Source: Agrobacterium albertimagni AOL15
Lineage (GTDB): Bacteria > Pseudomonadota > Alphaproteobacteria > Rhizobiales > Rhizobiaceae
Assembly: GCF_000300855.1 (NCBI RefSeq)
Contig: NZ_ALJF01000011.1
Coordinates: forward strand, 62,001-126,000
Reading direction: 5' to 3'
DNA length: 64,000 nucleotides
Shown here piece after piece: positions 1 to 8,682 of this stretch. Below the pieces are notes generated by a model. That model was given only the letters and a program-made list of their open reading frames with translations, made no database searches and had not been told where the DNA came from. The position numbers and the translations under genes were made by a program. How positions within the stretch are numbered: position 1 is the stretch's first letter; each line of letters opens with the position of its first letter.

Positions 1-1541
1 TGCTGCTGACCACCCTCCTCGTCGGGGTCGCCGCGCATTTTCTGTTCGGCCTCAGCTATCTCGAAGGCATGTTGCTCGGCGCGATCCTGGGCTCCACCGA
101 CGCCGCAGCCGTGTTCTTCCTTCTCCGTATCGGCGGCATCAACATCCGCGACAGGGTTCGTTCCTCCCTGGAAGTCGAATCCGGAACCAACGACCCGATG
201 GCGATCTTCCTGACCATCGCGCTCGTCGAACTGATTACGACCGGCAGCGGCTCCGACGGCCTGTCGCTCGAACTGCTCAGGCTCTTCATCGAACAGATGG
301 GCATAGGCCTGATTCTTGGCCTCCTCGGTGGCGCTTCGATCGCCTTCATCTTGCGCAAGCTGCAGATCGAGCAGGGGCTCGCCCCGATTTTCATGCTGGC
401 AATGGCGCTGATGATCTTCGCCTTCACCGGCCTGATCGGCGGCAGCGGATTCCTCGCCGTCTACGTGGCCGGCATCTACGCAGGTTCGCGCAAACTGCCC
501 TCAACGGTCTCGATCAAGCGCTTCCAGGACGGCATGACCTGGCTCGCCCAGATCATCATGTTCCTTGTCCTCGGACTGCTGGCGACCCCGTCGCAGTTCC
601 CGGAAATCCTGCTGCCGGCAGTTCTGCTCGCTCTTTTCCTGGTCTTCATCGCCCGACCGATCGCTGTCTGGCTGTGTCTCTTGCCCTTCGACTTCACGCA
701 GCGTGAAACCGGTTTCATCGCCTGGGTGGGCTTGCGCGGCGCGGTCTCGATCCTGCTCGGCATCGTGCCCGTCGTCGGAGCGATGGAAAACGGCCAGACC
801 TTCTTCAACACGGCCTTCATCGTCGTCATGATCTCGCTCGTCCTGCAGGGCTGGACCATCAAGCCGCTCGCAAAACGCCTCGGCCTGATCATCCCGCCGC
901 GCATCGGCGCCATCGACAAGGTCGAACTCGACCTGCCGGGGACGGCCAATCATGAGCTGCTGGCCTATCGTGTGGTGGCCGGCAGTCCCGTATTGGGAGG
1001 CGAGCGCATTCCCCGCTGGGCGATGCCTTCGCTGGTCATTCGTGACGGCAAGTCCATGCGCTATCAATATGCAGGGCGCCTGCGCGAGAATGATCAGGTC
1101 TATCTCTTCATCGCACCGAGCTACTCGAAACTGCTCGACCGCTTGTTTGCAACCGAGGCACCCGTGGAAGAGGACGATGGCGAGTTCTTTGGCACTTTTG
1201 CCATTTCGCCCTCGACCCATGTCCGCGACCTCGACGAAGCCTATGGCCCCCTGTCGATCACGGACAGTGAACGCGGCAAGACGGTTGCCGAGATGATCAC
1301 CCAGCGTCTCGGCGGTCGCGCCGATTATGCCGATCGCGTCCGTCTCGGCACCATCGTGCTCATTGTTCGCGACATTGACGAACATGGCCATATTGCCACG
1401 GTTGGCGTTTCCATGGAGCCGGTAGAGCCGGCGACCACCTGGCCGATCTTTCTCAACCTGCGTGAACTTGCCCACGCGACCCGCGATTACCTGCGCCGCA
1501 AGCGGGCTGCCGCAAGAGGCGAAATCGGCGGCGAAAAATGA
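1..1541 (+). CDS. K+/H+ antiporter NhaP2-type, C-terminal part (5' end outside window)
   Basis: Monovalent cation/proton antiporter of the CPA1 family in the inner membrane. The reading frame is open from base 3, so the gene starts upstream of the window; the first internal ATG at 69 is not the true start. Visible are the ion-exchange segment with GSTDAAAVF and the ESGTNDPMA motif (typical of CPA1 transport sites), several hydrophobic helices, and a soluble C-terminal tail of about 200 residues that fits the TrkA-C/CorC-like regulatory region of NhaP2/CvrA proteins. The stop codon lies in a 9-bp stem (1539-1563) without a T run. The next gene, pgk, is 83 bp downstream and probably separately transcribed. 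Confidence 0.85.
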   Translation, partial: LLTTLLVGVAAHFLFGLSYLEGMLLGAILGSTDAAAVFFLLRIGGINIRDRVRSSLEVESGTNDPMAIFLTIALVELITTGSGSDGLSLELLRLFIEQMGIGLILGLLGGASIAFILRKLQIEQGLAPIFMLAMALMIFAFTGLIGGSGFLAVYVAGIYAGSRKLPSTVSIKRFQDGMTWLAQIIMFLVLGLLATPSQFPEILLPAVLLALFLVFIARPIAVWLCLLPFDFTQRETGFIAWVGLRGAVSILLGIVPVVGAMENGQTFFNTAFIVVMISLVLQGWTIKPLAKRLGLIIPPRIGAIDKVELDLPGTANHELLAYRVVAGSPVLGGERIPRWAMPSLVIRDGKSMRYQYAGRLRENDQVYLFIAPSYSKLLDRLFATEAPVEEDDGEFFGTFAISPSTHVRDLDEAYGPLSITDSERGKTVAEMITQRLGGRADYADRVRLGTIVLIVRDIDEHGHIATVGVSMEPVEPATTWPIFLNLRELAHATRDYLRRKRAAARGEIGGEK

Positions 1542-1563
1542 CGGCGCTTGCCTTGCGCCGTCA
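1539..1563 (+). terminator. hairpin overlapping the antiporter stop codon
   Basis: Perfect 9-bp inverted repeat TGACGGCGC / GCGCCGTCA around a 7-nt loop; the TGA of the left arm is the stop codon of the antiporter. There is no T run, so it may be a Rho-independent-like or mRNA-stabilising hairpin. Confidence 0.4.
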
Positions 1564-1624
1564 CGCAAGCGGTGTAAGGTCCGGCCCGTCAGCCCCATTC
1601 AACAGCATTCAAGACGGGTAACTC

Positions 1625-2824
1625 ATGCCGGCTTTCAAGACACTCGACGATCTCACCGACATCGCAGGCAAGCGCGTGCTTGTCCGCGTCGACCTCAACG
1701 TGCCCGTCACCGACGGCAAGGTTTCCGACACGACGCGCATCGAGCGTGTGGCGCCGACGATCCTCGAACTGTCCGAGAAGGGTGCCAAGGTTATCCTGCT
1801 GGCGCATTTCGGCCGCCCCAAGGGTGAACCGGTGGCTGACCAGTCGCTGTCGCTGATTGCCCCGGCCGTCGAGGAAGTGCTCGACCAGCGCGTCGCCTTC
1901 GCCTCCGACTGCATCGGCGCCCCGGCAGCAGATGCCATCGCCAAGATGGAAAATGGCGACATCCTGCTTCTCGAAAACACCCGCTTCCACAAGGGCGAAG
2001 AGAAGAACGAAGCCGGCTTTACCGCTGAGCTCGCCAAGAACGGCGACCTCTACGTCAACGACGCCTTCTCGGCAGCGCACCGCGCGCATGCCTCGACCGA
2101 AGGTCTCGCCCACCACCTGCCCGCCTATGCCGGTCGCACCATGCAGGCCGAACTCGAAGCCCTCGAAAAGGGCCTCGGACAGCCGACGCGCCCCGTCGTT
2201 GCCATCGTCGGCGGCGCCAAGGTCTCGACCAAGATTGACCTCTTGTCCAACCTCGTGACCAAGGTCGATGCGCTCGTCATCGGCGGCGGCATGGCCAACA
2301 CTTTTATCGCAGCGCAAGGCATCAATGTCGGCAAGTCGCTCTGCGAGCATGACCTTGCAGATACCGCCCGCTCGATCATGGAGACGGCAAAGACCGCCGG
2401 CTGCGCCATCGTGCTTCCGGTCGACGGCGTTGTCGCCCGCGAGTTCAAGGCGAACGCCGCCAACGAAACCGTCGACATCAACGCTATCCCGGCTGATGCG
2501 ATGATGCTCGATGTCGGCCCGAAGTCGGTCGAGCTGATCAACGGCTGGATCGAGAAGGCTGCGACGCTGGTCTGGAACGGACCGTTGGGCGCCTTCGAGA
2601 TCGCTCCCTTCGACAAGGCGACCGTCTCGGCCGCCCTGCATGCCGCTGAACAGACAAGAGCCGGCAAGCTCGTATCCGTCGCTGGCGGCGGCGACACGGT
2701 ATCCGCCCTGAACCATGCCGAAGTGGCCGACGACTTCTCTTATGTCTCGACCGCCGGCGGCGCCTTCCTGGAATGGATGGAAGGCAAGGAACTGCCGGGC
2801 GTGGCTGTCCTCACCAAGGGCTGA
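1625..2824 (+). CDS. pgk: phosphoglycerate kinase
   Basis: Catalyses 1,3-bisphosphoglycerate + ADP to 3-phosphoglycerate + ATP in lower glycolysis (reversibly in gluconeogenesis), in the cytosol. At 399 aa it has the normal family length. The N-terminal signature [12 protein letters not shown], the mid-protein [12 protein letters not shown] motif and the C-terminal nucleotide loop [12 protein letters not shown] are all intact. The ATG at 1625 follows a short gap after the antiporter. A class I fructose-bisphosphate aldolase lies downstream, so two glycolytic enzymes are neighbours, but a strong terminator (2857-2887) and a long gap separate them. No oddity in composition. Confidence 0.98.
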   Translation: MPAFKTLDDLTDIAGKRVLVRVDLNVPVTDGKVSDTTRIERVAPTILELSEKGAKVILLAHFGRPKGEPVADQSLSLIAPAVEEVLDQRVAFASDCIGAPAADAIAKMENGDILLLENTRFHKGEEKNEAGFTAELAKNGDLYVNDAFSAAHRAHASTEGLAHHLPAYAGRTMQAELEALEKGLGQPTRPVVAIVGGAKVSTKIDLLSNLVTKVDALVIGGGMANTFIAAQGINVGKSLCEHDLADTARSIMETAKTAGCAIVLPVDGVVAREFKANAANETVDINAIPADAMMLDVGPKSVELINGWIEKAATLVWNGPLGAFEIAPFDKATVSAALHAAEQTRAGKLVSVAGGGDTVSALNHAEVADDFSYVSTAGGAFLEWMEGKELPGVAVLTKG

Positions 2825-2856
2825 ACACAGCGGCTGAACAGCCCGATATTTCGATG

Positions 2857-2887
2857 AACCGCGTGCCTTCCGGGCGCGCGGTTTTTT
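2857..2887 (+). terminator. Rho-independent terminator of pgk
   Basis: AACCGCG and CGCGGTT arms enclose a GC-rich centre and are followed by a run of six T, 33 bp after the pgk stop. Confidence 0.85.
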
Positions 2888-3250
2888 CGTGCGTCATTTG
2901 GCCGTCGACAGAGACGTGTTACCATCCTCGTGAGGGAACCTCGGGCACAGTCAACGGGTTCGGATCTTTAAAGGGCTATTGGGAGGAAGGCGCTGGAAGG
3001 ACCGCGAAGCTAACTTCGTTTGAAACGCATTTAAAAATCTTTGAATTTTCAAACGATTGAAATGATTTCAATCGTTTCAATAGGTTAGCGCACCATTTTC
3101 CCGTCGCGGAAGTTCTGTTATCGCCGGAGACACGAAGGTCGGAATGACCTGAAAGCGGTCGAAGAGTAACCGGGGCGGCCGCGTAGTCCGTCTACGACGA
3201 TAAGAATTGTCCGGCGCGTTGCGCGCCATGTTCAGGGATAGGAGTGAGAT
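2888..3250 (+). other. pgk-fba intergenic region
   Basis: Together with the terminator this makes a 426-bp gap without a credible gene. It holds an AT-rich block (about 3010-3085) with repeated AAACG/CGTTT half-sites and a long palindrome (3047-3077), then about 170 bp of leader. The leader includes a 6-bp hairpin GGCGCG-TTG-CGCGCC (3213-3227) and the ribosome site AGGAGTGAG in front of the aldolase ATG. Open frames here are short and lack coding signals. Confidence 0.6.
3047..3077. promoter_or_regulatory. palindromic operator candidate upstream of class I aldolase
   Basis: Perfect 13-bp arms AAACGATTGAAAT (3051-3063) and ATTTCAATCGTTT (3065-3077) flank a single G. Overlapping it is TTTCAAACGATTGAAA (3047-3062), an even palindrome with a central CG, the geometry of LacI/GalR-family operators. 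A further small palindrome CGTTT-G-AAACG lies at 3017-3027. The likely target is the aldolase promoter. Which regulator binds cannot be read from the sequence. Confidence 0.6.
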
Positions 3251-4165
3251 ATGGTGGACGCGAAAATGTTGAACAAGATCACCTCGGCGCCCGGCTTTAT
3301 CGCCGCGCTGGACCAGAGCGGGGGTTCGACACCCGGCGCCCTGCGCCTCTACGGCGTCGCCGAAACCGACTATAGCGGCGATGACGAAATGTATCGCCTG
3401 ATCCACGCCATGCGCGTGCGCATCATGAAGGCACCGGCCTTCTCCGGCGACAAGGTCATCGGCGCGATCCTCTTCGAGCGCACGATGGACGGCGATGTCG
3501 ACGGCGAGCCTGTCCCAACCTTTCTTTGGGAGAAACGCGGCGTCGTGCCCTTTCTCAAGATCGACAAGGGACTGCGTGACGAAGAGAACGGCGTTCAGCT
3601 GATGAAGCCCATGCCCGACCTCGACGCGCTCCTGATCCGCGGACGCGACAAGGGCATCTTCGGCACCAAGATGCGCTCGGTCATCGCCCATGCCGACAAG
3701 GCCGGCATCGCAGCCGTGGTCAAACAGCAGTTCGAAGTCGCGCGCCAGATCATCGGCCAGGACCTCGTCCCGATCGTCGAGCCGGAAGTCTCGATCAAGA
3801 GCCCGACCAAGGCCGAGGCCGAGGCAATCCTTCGCGATGCGATCGCGGCCGAGCTCAACAAGCTGCCATCCGGCGACAAGGTCATGCTGAAGCTCACCAT
3901 TCCCACAGTCGCCGATTTTTACGCGCCTCTCGTTTCGCATCCCTCCGTCGTTCGGGTCGTCGCCCTTTCCGGCGGTTACAGCACGGCGGACGCCTGTCAG
4001 AAGCTGAGCCAGAACCACGGGATGATCGCAAGCTTCTCGCGTGCGCTGGCCGAGAAGCTGCGCGTCTCGATGAGCGATGCCGAGTTCAATACGAGCATCG
4101 CCGCAACCATCGACCAGATCTACGCCGCAAGCGTCAACAAGGTCGGCGCGATTGCCGCCGAATAG
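3251..4165 (+). CDS. class I fructose-bisphosphate aldolase
   Basis: Cleaves fructose-1,6-bisphosphate to dihydroxyacetone phosphate and glyceraldehyde-3-phosphate through a lysine Schiff base, with no metal. The 304-aa protein matches the bacterial class I (Staphylococcus FdaB-like) family: GFIAALDQSGGSTPGAL near the N-terminus, GVVPFLKIDKGL, IFGTKMRS, PIVEPEVSI and MLKLTIPT, where a lysine is expected to form the Schiff base, followed by VVALSGGYS. The ATG at 3251 has a good AGGAGTGAG ribosome site. It is monocistronic by layout, sits after pgk and lies behind a large palindrome, suggesting sugar- or gluconeogenesis-responsive control (inference). Confidence 0.95.
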   Translation: MVDAKMLNKITSAPGFIAALDQSGGSTPGALRLYGVAETDYSGDDEMYRLIHAMRVRIMKAPAFSGDKVIGAILFERTMDGDVDGEPVPTFLWEKRGVVPFLKIDKGLRDEENGVQLMKPMPDLDALLIRGRDKGIFGTKMRSVIAHADKAGIAAVVKQQFEVARQIIGQDLVPIVEPEVSIKSPTKAEAEAILRDAIAAELNKLPSGDKVMLKLTIPTVADFYAPLVSHPSVVRVVALSGGYSTADACQKLSQNHGMIASFSRALAEKLRVSMSDAEFNTSIAATIDQIYAASVNKVGAIAAE

Positions 4166-4289
4166 ACGGCGTTCACGGCCTCCGGTTGATCCGCGGCCGC
4201 ACGCGAAATCTTGTCATCAGGACACGAAAGCTCGGCCATGCGCCGGGCTTCTTGCGTTATCAGTCGGGCAGAGATCCTCTGGAGCCGCC

Positions 4290-5213
4290 ATGCCGTCCCC
4301 TTCCCGCAGCATTCCCTTCGTCACCCTCGACGTTTTCACCGACACCCGCTTCTGCGGCAACCCGCTCGCCGTCATCACTGACGCTCGGGGCTTGAGTGAC
4401 GAGCAGATGCAGGCCATCTCGGCCGAGTTCGGCTATTCCGAGACGACCTTCGTGCTTCCGCCAAAAGATGACGGCAACACGGCAGAAGTCCGCATCTTCA
4501 CGCCGGTGACGGAGGTACCCTTCGCCGGTCATCCCAATGTCGGCACTGCCCACGCTCTGGCCGTCGAGGGTAATGTCTTCGGCAAGCCTGTCGTGGATCG
4601 TATCCGCTTCGAGGAGAAAGCGGGGTTGGTCGAGGTGAGCGTGAACCGGGATGCAGACGGCATGGTGACGGCAACCACCATCCGAGCACCCGGACCCCTG
4701 ACAACAGGCGCATCGATTGCACCCGAGCTCATGGCACCCTGCATAGCCCTTGCGCCGGATGACATTGTCACCATCCGGCACCAGCCCATATTCGCGTCCG
4801 TAGGATTGAAGTTCATTCTGATCGAGGTGGCAAACCTCGACGCGCTGGCAAGGGCTGCGTCTCGTCTGGAGCCGCTGACGGCCCTGAGGCTGATGCATGC
4901 CGGCGAAGATTGCGACTGCGCCACCTTCCTCTACACCTGGGTCGGTGCAGATCATCTGCGTGCGCGCATGTTCGCGCCTTTCGACAATGTGATCGAAGAC
5001 CCGGCAACCGGCAGCGCATCGGCAGCCCTCGGCGCCTTCCTGACGACGCTAGCACAGGCACCGGAAGAGCGACATATTCTCGTGGAACAGGGCGTGGAGA
5101 TGGGACGCCGCAGCCTGATCAGGCTTGCCGTACGGACAAGCAACGGGGTCTTCGACCATGTCGAGATCACCGGAAGCTCCGTCCTTGTCATGCGGGGTCA
5201 GCTGGCACTCTAG
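4290..5213 (+). CDS. PhzF family isomerase/epimerase-like protein
   Basis: Member of the PhzF/diaminopimelate-epimerase-like fold family. Some members isomerise the phenazine precursor DHHA, but most are of unknown substrate. The 307-aa protein starts VTLDVFTDTRFCGNPLAVI, carries GYSETTFV with the conserved Glu used as general acid/base, FAGHPNVGTAHAL, and FAPFDNVIEDPATGSASAAL near the end, all family hallmarks. The start ATG at 4290 is preceded by GGAG; a longer upstream frame would overlap the aldolase gene. No phenazine genes are nearby, so a specific pathway cannot be given. Confidence 0.88.
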   Translation: MPSPSRSIPFVTLDVFTDTRFCGNPLAVITDARGLSDEQMQAISAEFGYSETTFVLPPKDDGNTAEVRIFTPVTEVPFAGHPNVGTAHALAVEGNVFGKPVVDRIRFEEKAGLVEVSVNRDADGMVTATTIRAPGPLTTGASIAPELMAPCIALAPDDIVTIRHQPIFASVGLKFILIEVANLDALARAASRLEPLTALRLMHAGEDCDCATFLYTWVGADHLRARMFAPFDNVIEDPATGSASAALGAFLTTLAQAPEERHILVEQGVEMGRRSLIRLAVRTSNGVFDHVEITGSSVLVMRGQLAL

Positions 5214-5363
5214 TTTCCCGGACAATAATACCCGCCGAAAACTTCGACGAGCGTACCTTGCCGCCTCAGCGCCACACGACTATATCAAAACCCGAGGACG
5301 ACCTCCCCACAATGGGCCTGATTGACTGCGGGACGACCCGCCTGTTTTCCCGGAGGGAAGAAC

Positions 5364-5807
5364 ATGCGGAAGACCGCAGATCGTATTCGCCACGCCATCA
5401 GCTTTGAACTCATCGGACTGGGCTTGGTCATCCCGCTCGGCACCCTGGCATTCGCAATGCCAGCGAAAGACATCGGTGTCGTCGGTGTCGTCGGCGCGAC
5501 CCTCGCGACCTTCTGGAACTACATCTACAATCTCGGCTTCGACCACCTTCTGCGCCGCCTCACCGGCACGACGCTGAAGACGGTGCCTGTGCGTGTCCTT
5601 CACGCCGTCCTCTTCGAGGCCGGCCTGCTGATGATCCTGATGCCGTTCATCGCCTGGTATCTGCAGATCAGCCTCTGGCAGGCCTTCGTCATGGACGTCG
5701 CCTTTGCCCTCTTTTATCTGGTCTACGCCTTCGTCTTCAATTGGGCCTATGACCGTGTCTTCCCGCTGCCCGAATGGAAGACGGAAAAGGCCGCAGCACC
5801 TCAGTGA
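5364..5807 (+). CDS. PACE family multidrug efflux protein
   Basis: Small inner-membrane protein of 147 aa with four predicted transmembrane helices arranged as two bacterial transmembrane-pair domains, as in the proteobacterial antimicrobial compound efflux (PACE, AceI-like) family. Seen are RIRHAISFELIGLGLVIPL with the helix-1 glutamate characteristic of PACE proteins, FWNYIYNLGFDHLLRR, and the second-repeat counterparts VLFEAGLLMILMPF and YAFVFNWAYDRVFP. The ATG at 5364 follows GGAGGG. PACE proteins export chlorhexidine-like and polyamine compounds; the natural substrate here is unknown. Confidence 0.9.
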   Translation: MRKTADRIRHAISFELIGLGLVIPLGTLAFAMPAKDIGVVGVVGATLATFWNYIYNLGFDHLLRRLTGTTLKTVPVRVLHAVLFEAGLLMILMPFIAWYLQISLWQAFVMDVAFALFYLVYAFVFNWAYDRVFPLPEWKTEKAAAPQ

Positions 5808-5813
5808 GAGATC

Positions 5814-5969
5814 TCAGGGTCGAATCAGAAGCGTGACCGACCAGGTGACGAAGGCGACGATGGCGAGTTTCCAGAAATCGCTCCGTCGCCTCAGGCCCGG
5901 AAGGCCGAGCGGCTTGATGATCTGCACGATCATGGCAAGGATCAGGAAGGCGGATATGGCCTTGGTCAT
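5814..5969 (-). CDS. small two-helix membrane protein (51 aa)
   Basis: Short gene convergent with the PACE gene, only 6 bp between the stops. From ATG 5969 it encodes 51 residues: a first hydrophobic segment (AISAFLILAMIVQII), a polar loop with LPGLRRRSDFWK, and a second hydrophobic segment (LAIVAFVTWSVTLLI). The open frame extends upstream to 6089, but that part is arginine/proline-rich and noncoding-like; the ATG at 5969 has AGGGAAA in front. I do not recognise a family. It is probably an inner-membrane protein. Confidence 0.6.
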   Translation of the reverse strand: MTKAISAFLILAMIVQIIKPLGLPGLRRRSDFWKLAIVAFVTWSVTLLIRP

Positions 5970-6176
5970 TGAATTTCCCTGTGGAGGCCGCACGAAATGT
6001 CGTATCTGCCGCTCTTGCTGCGGCGGGGCAGCCACACCACTGTCACTTTTGCCCGCCAGAACTTGATCCTGCAAGCACCAAGGTCGCATTCAGACAACGG
6101 TAGGAAGATCCTTCTATTGTGATCGTGCCGTGCTCCTCCGATTCGGGCGCCCTCCACACCAATCGACAAGAATGCC

Positions 6177-7472
6177 ATGAGACGTAATCTTCTGCCGGTA
6201 ATGGCCCTGCTTCTGGGCACGCTCTTCCTCTTCCTCGGAAACGGCCTGCATGGTCTGCTCCTGCCCGTGCGCGGGGCCGCCGAAGGCTATTCCAACGAAG
6301 TCCTCGGCCTGCTCGGCACCACCTGGGCTGCCGGCTTCGTGCTCGGCTGCTTCGTTGCACCCAAGCTGGTGGTTAGGGTCGGCCATGTCCGGGCCTTCTC
6401 GACCTTCGTTGCCCTGATCCTGGTGAACGCTCTCCTCACCGGCATCGTTGTCGATGCCACCTGGTGGGTCGCACTGCGCGTCATCACAGGTTTCTGCACC
6501 GCAGGCACGTCGATGATTATCGAGAGCTGGCTGAACGAGCGCGCGACCAATGAGAGCCGCGGCATGATTTTCTCGTTCTACATCTCGATCACGCTGATCG
6601 GTGTGGTGGCGGGACAGATGCTGGTAGGCGCCTTTGACCCGGCAACGACCATTCTCTTCATGATCTGCGGCATAGTCTACGGCTTCGCGATCATGCCAAC
6701 CTTGATGTCGACGGCAGCCACGCCGCAGCCGCTCCGGTCCATCAAGCTCGACTTGCCATTACTCTACCGCAACTCACCCGTTTCCTTCGTTGGCATCCTC
6801 ATGATTGGCATCGCCAACGGTGCCTATGGCACGCTCGGGGCCGTCTTCGGATCACGCGTCGGTCTCGACCCGTCGACCATCGCGCTGCTCCTGTCGGTCA
6901 CGATCTTCCTCGGCGCCATCATGCAGTTTCCGGCCGGCAAGCTCTCCGATCGCATCGATCGCCGCTACGTCTTGGCAGCACTCTCGGCGCTCGCCGCCTT
7001 CGCAGCCCTCGCCATGGTCGCCATCACGCCTTCTGATCCGCTCTGGATCTTCATCTTCGTCGGCATATACGGCGCCGCCGCCAATGCGCTCTATCCGATC
7101 GCCGTGGCCCACGCCAACGACTTCGCCAAACCCGACGAGTTCGTGAAGGTCTCCGGCGGACTGCTGCTGCTCTTCGGCATCGGCACGATCATCGGACCGA
7201 CGCTCGGCGGCCCGGTCATGACGGCGGCCGGCCCCTATGCGCTCTTTGCGGTGACGGCAGTCGCGCACCTGCTGATTTCGGCCTATGCGATCTACCGCAG
7301 CCGGACGCGCGCGGCGATACCGGCCGAGGATCGTGAAAACGTGCCAAACCTGCCGATCTCGGCATCGCCGATGAGCAGCACGCCGGAAGGCTTGAGCCTC
7401 GATCCACGTGCCGCCCCCTTGCCGGAGCAGGATGAATTGGACGACACTCATCCAATGGAGGCACGCCCATGA
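6177..7472 (+). CDS. MFS transporter (YcaD-like)
   Basis: Major facilitator superfamily carrier of 431 aa with about 12 hydrophobic helices in the inner membrane. The N-terminal GNGLHGLLLPVRGAAEG, the GFCTAGTSMIIESWLNERA stretch (conserved in the YcaD-like subgroup) and the loop after helix 8 (GKLSDRIDRRYVL, matching the MFS GxxxDRxxRR motif) support this. The last 60 residues are a hydrophilic tail. The substrate cannot be inferred. The start ATG at 6177 has a weak ribosome site; another ATG at 6172 is out of frame. The stop overlaps the next gene as ATGA, indicating co-translation. Confidence 0.9.
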   Translation: MRRNLLPVMALLLGTLFLFLGNGLHGLLLPVRGAAEGYSNEVLGLLGTTWAAGFVLGCFVAPKLVVRVGHVRAFSTFVALILVNALLTGIVVDATWWVALRVITGFCTAGTSMIIESWLNERATNESRGMIFSFYISITLIGVVAGQMLVGAFDPATTILFMICGIVYGFAIMPTLMSTAATPQPLRSIKLDLPLLYRNSPVSFVGILMIGIANGAYGTLGAVFGSRVGLDPSTIALLLSVTIFLGAIMQFPAGKLSDRIDRRYVLAALSALAAFAALAMVAITPSDPLWIFIFVGIYGAAANALYPIAVAHANDFAKPDEFVKVSGGLLLLFGIGTIIGPTLGGPVMTAAGPYALFAVTAVAHLLISAYAIYRSRTRAAIPAEDRENVPNLPISASPMSSTPEGLSLDPRAAPLPEQDELDDTHPMEARP

Positions 7473-7663
7473 TCATCGATGAAGAAGCACGCAAGCGCAG
7501 CACCGGCCACGAGCTTGGCTGCGAGCTCTCCGCCATCTCGGCTGACGAACTTCGCCACCGAATTTCGCTTCTGGAGACCGAGATCGACCGAATCAGGGCG
7601 GAGATCGACCGCAAGGAAGCTGGCAGGAAAGCCGCCGACAGCCTGTTTGGACCGAGATCTTAG
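7469..7663 (+). CDS. DUF1192 family small protein
   Basis: A 64-aa acidic protein with a central helix LRHRISLLETEIDRIRAEIDRKEAGRKAADSLF, strongly predicted to form a coiled coil. This matches the DUF1192 family, widespread in alphaproteobacteria and often near rcdA. Its ATG overlaps the stop of the MFS gene by 4 bp. Function is unknown; a septum- or cell-cycle-related role is only suggested by its neighbour. Confidence 0.8.
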   Translation: MIIDEEARKRSTGHELGCELSAISADELRHRISLLETEIDRIRAEIDRKEAGRKAADSLFGPRS

Positions 7664-7830
7664 CCGTCAATATTCGGTGAGACGCCCGTGATGTCTTGAA
7701 ACGATCTGAATCTGATCTTGGCGTTTACCGTTTATTAAGCCATTTCAGGGAAACTACAGTCACCCCGATCTTCGGGCTCAGCTGGTTCGTTTCATGGAAA
7801 CTCCTTCTGATTTCTCCCTGTTTTACCTTG

Positions 7831-7857
7831 AGAGCCGCATTTGCGGCTCTTTTTTTG
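7831..7857 (+). terminator. strong Rho-independent terminator
   Basis: Perfect 9-bp stem AGAGCCGCA / TGCGGCTCT with the TT centre as a tight loop, followed by seven to eight T. Ends either the MFS-DUF1192 transcript or a small RNA. Confidence 0.88.
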
Positions 7858-7892
7858 CCCAAAACGGCAAAGGTTTCACGAAAGTGTGGGAA

Positions 7893-7907
7893 TTAACCCT
7901 TCCTTAA
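7893..7907. promoter_or_regulatory. CtrA-type binding box upstream of rcdA
   Basis: TTAACCCTTCCTTAA matches the full alphaproteobacterial CtrA consensus TTAA-N7-TTAA exactly, 117 bp before the rcdA ATG. RcdA takes part in CtrA proteolysis, so the site would form a feedback loop. Confidence 0.65.
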
Positions 7908-8023
7908 GTTTCGCCTTGCGGATTTGGGCTATTGGTAGCATCGTAGCCTCACAAAATGCGGCAGGAACAAGTTTGTAGCGCTGTCGTTACATGCCTAAGT
8001 GATGCGTTTACAGGGAAACATCC

Positions 8024-8542
8024 ATGTCTGAACTCGGTATGAATACGGTTAGCTTTGCCGGTCGTGTGGCAGCGTCCAGCCAGTTCAAGGCGACCTATGC
8101 CGAGGGCATGGGCCTTGTTGAGGAAACCGCCGCCTATCTCGATGGCCCGGGTCGCGCAGCCGCAAAGGTATTGCCGCGCCAGGCTTCCGTTCTCTACGCG
8201 GCGGAATCGATGCGCCTGACCACGCGCCTCATGCAGATGGCCTCCTGGCTGCTGCTGCAGCGCGCCGTCAACAATGGCGAGATGAGCCGCGATCAGGTTC
8301 TCTCGGAAAAGAGCAAGGTTCGTCTCGACGGCTTCAACGTCGATCGCGCTGCTCCTGGCTGGAACGACCTGCCGGAAGCCTTCCGCGATCTGGTCGAGCG
8401 CTCGCTTCGCCTGCAGAACCGCATCGCTCTGCTCGACCGCGAAATCTATCGTCCCGCCAGCGAAGAAGATTTCCAGCCGGACAACGAAAACAGCGTTCAG
8501 GCACAGCTGAACCTGCTTCGCACCGCCTTCAACGCAGGCTGA
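8024..8542 (+). CDS. rcdA: RcdA-family (DUF1465) ClpXP adaptor
   Basis: 172-aa helical protein of the DUF1465 family, whose studied member RcdA of Caulobacter is a ClpXP adaptor that helps destroy the cell-cycle regulator CtrA and localises to the cell pole. Family features seen here are the N-terminal helix (TYAEGMGLVEETAAYLDGPGR), AAESMRLTTRLMQMASWLLLQRAV and the acidic tail. Length agrees with the family. A perfect CtrA box lies upstream and a strong terminator downstream, so it appears to be a single-gene unit under cell-cycle control (inference). Assignment rests on the family resemblance. Confidence 0.88.
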   Translation: MSELGMNTVSFAGRVAASSQFKATYAEGMGLVEETAAYLDGPGRAAAKVLPRQASVLYAAESMRLTTRLMQMASWLLLQRAVNNGEMSRDQVLSEKSKVRLDGFNVDRAAPGWNDLPEAFRDLVERSLRLQNRIALLDREIYRPASEEDFQPDNENSVQAQLNLLRTAFNAG

Positions 8543-8564
8543 TTACGCTTCAAGCAAGACCTCG

Positions 8565-8595
8565 ACCCGGCCAGCGAAGCTGCGCCGGGTTTTTT
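8565..8595 (+). terminator. terminator of rcdA
   Basis: ACCCGGC / GCCGGGT stem with an inner CAGC-GAA-GCTG extension and six T, 22 bp after the rcdA stop. Confidence 0.9.
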
Positions 8596-8682
8596 CATGC
8601 CTGAACCAAGTGGATTGCAAAAATTAACGTTTACAACTTTAAATATTCTGCGACACTCTCCTGAACAGGGGGAGTTGAGCAC

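Larger units (their letters stand above)
7664..8023 (+). other. 360-bp regulatory gap before rcdA
   Basis: No credible protein gene. The left part ends in a strong terminator (7831-7857), 170 nt beyond the DUF1192 stop, leaving room for a small RNA or a long 3' UTR. The right part carries a CtrA-type box (7893-7907) and about 115 bp of promoter/leader ahead of rcdA. Confidence 0.6.

Noticed and set aside
2773..3060. 95-codon open frame after pgk
   Set aside because: Begins inside pgk in another frame and runs through the terminator; no family pattern.
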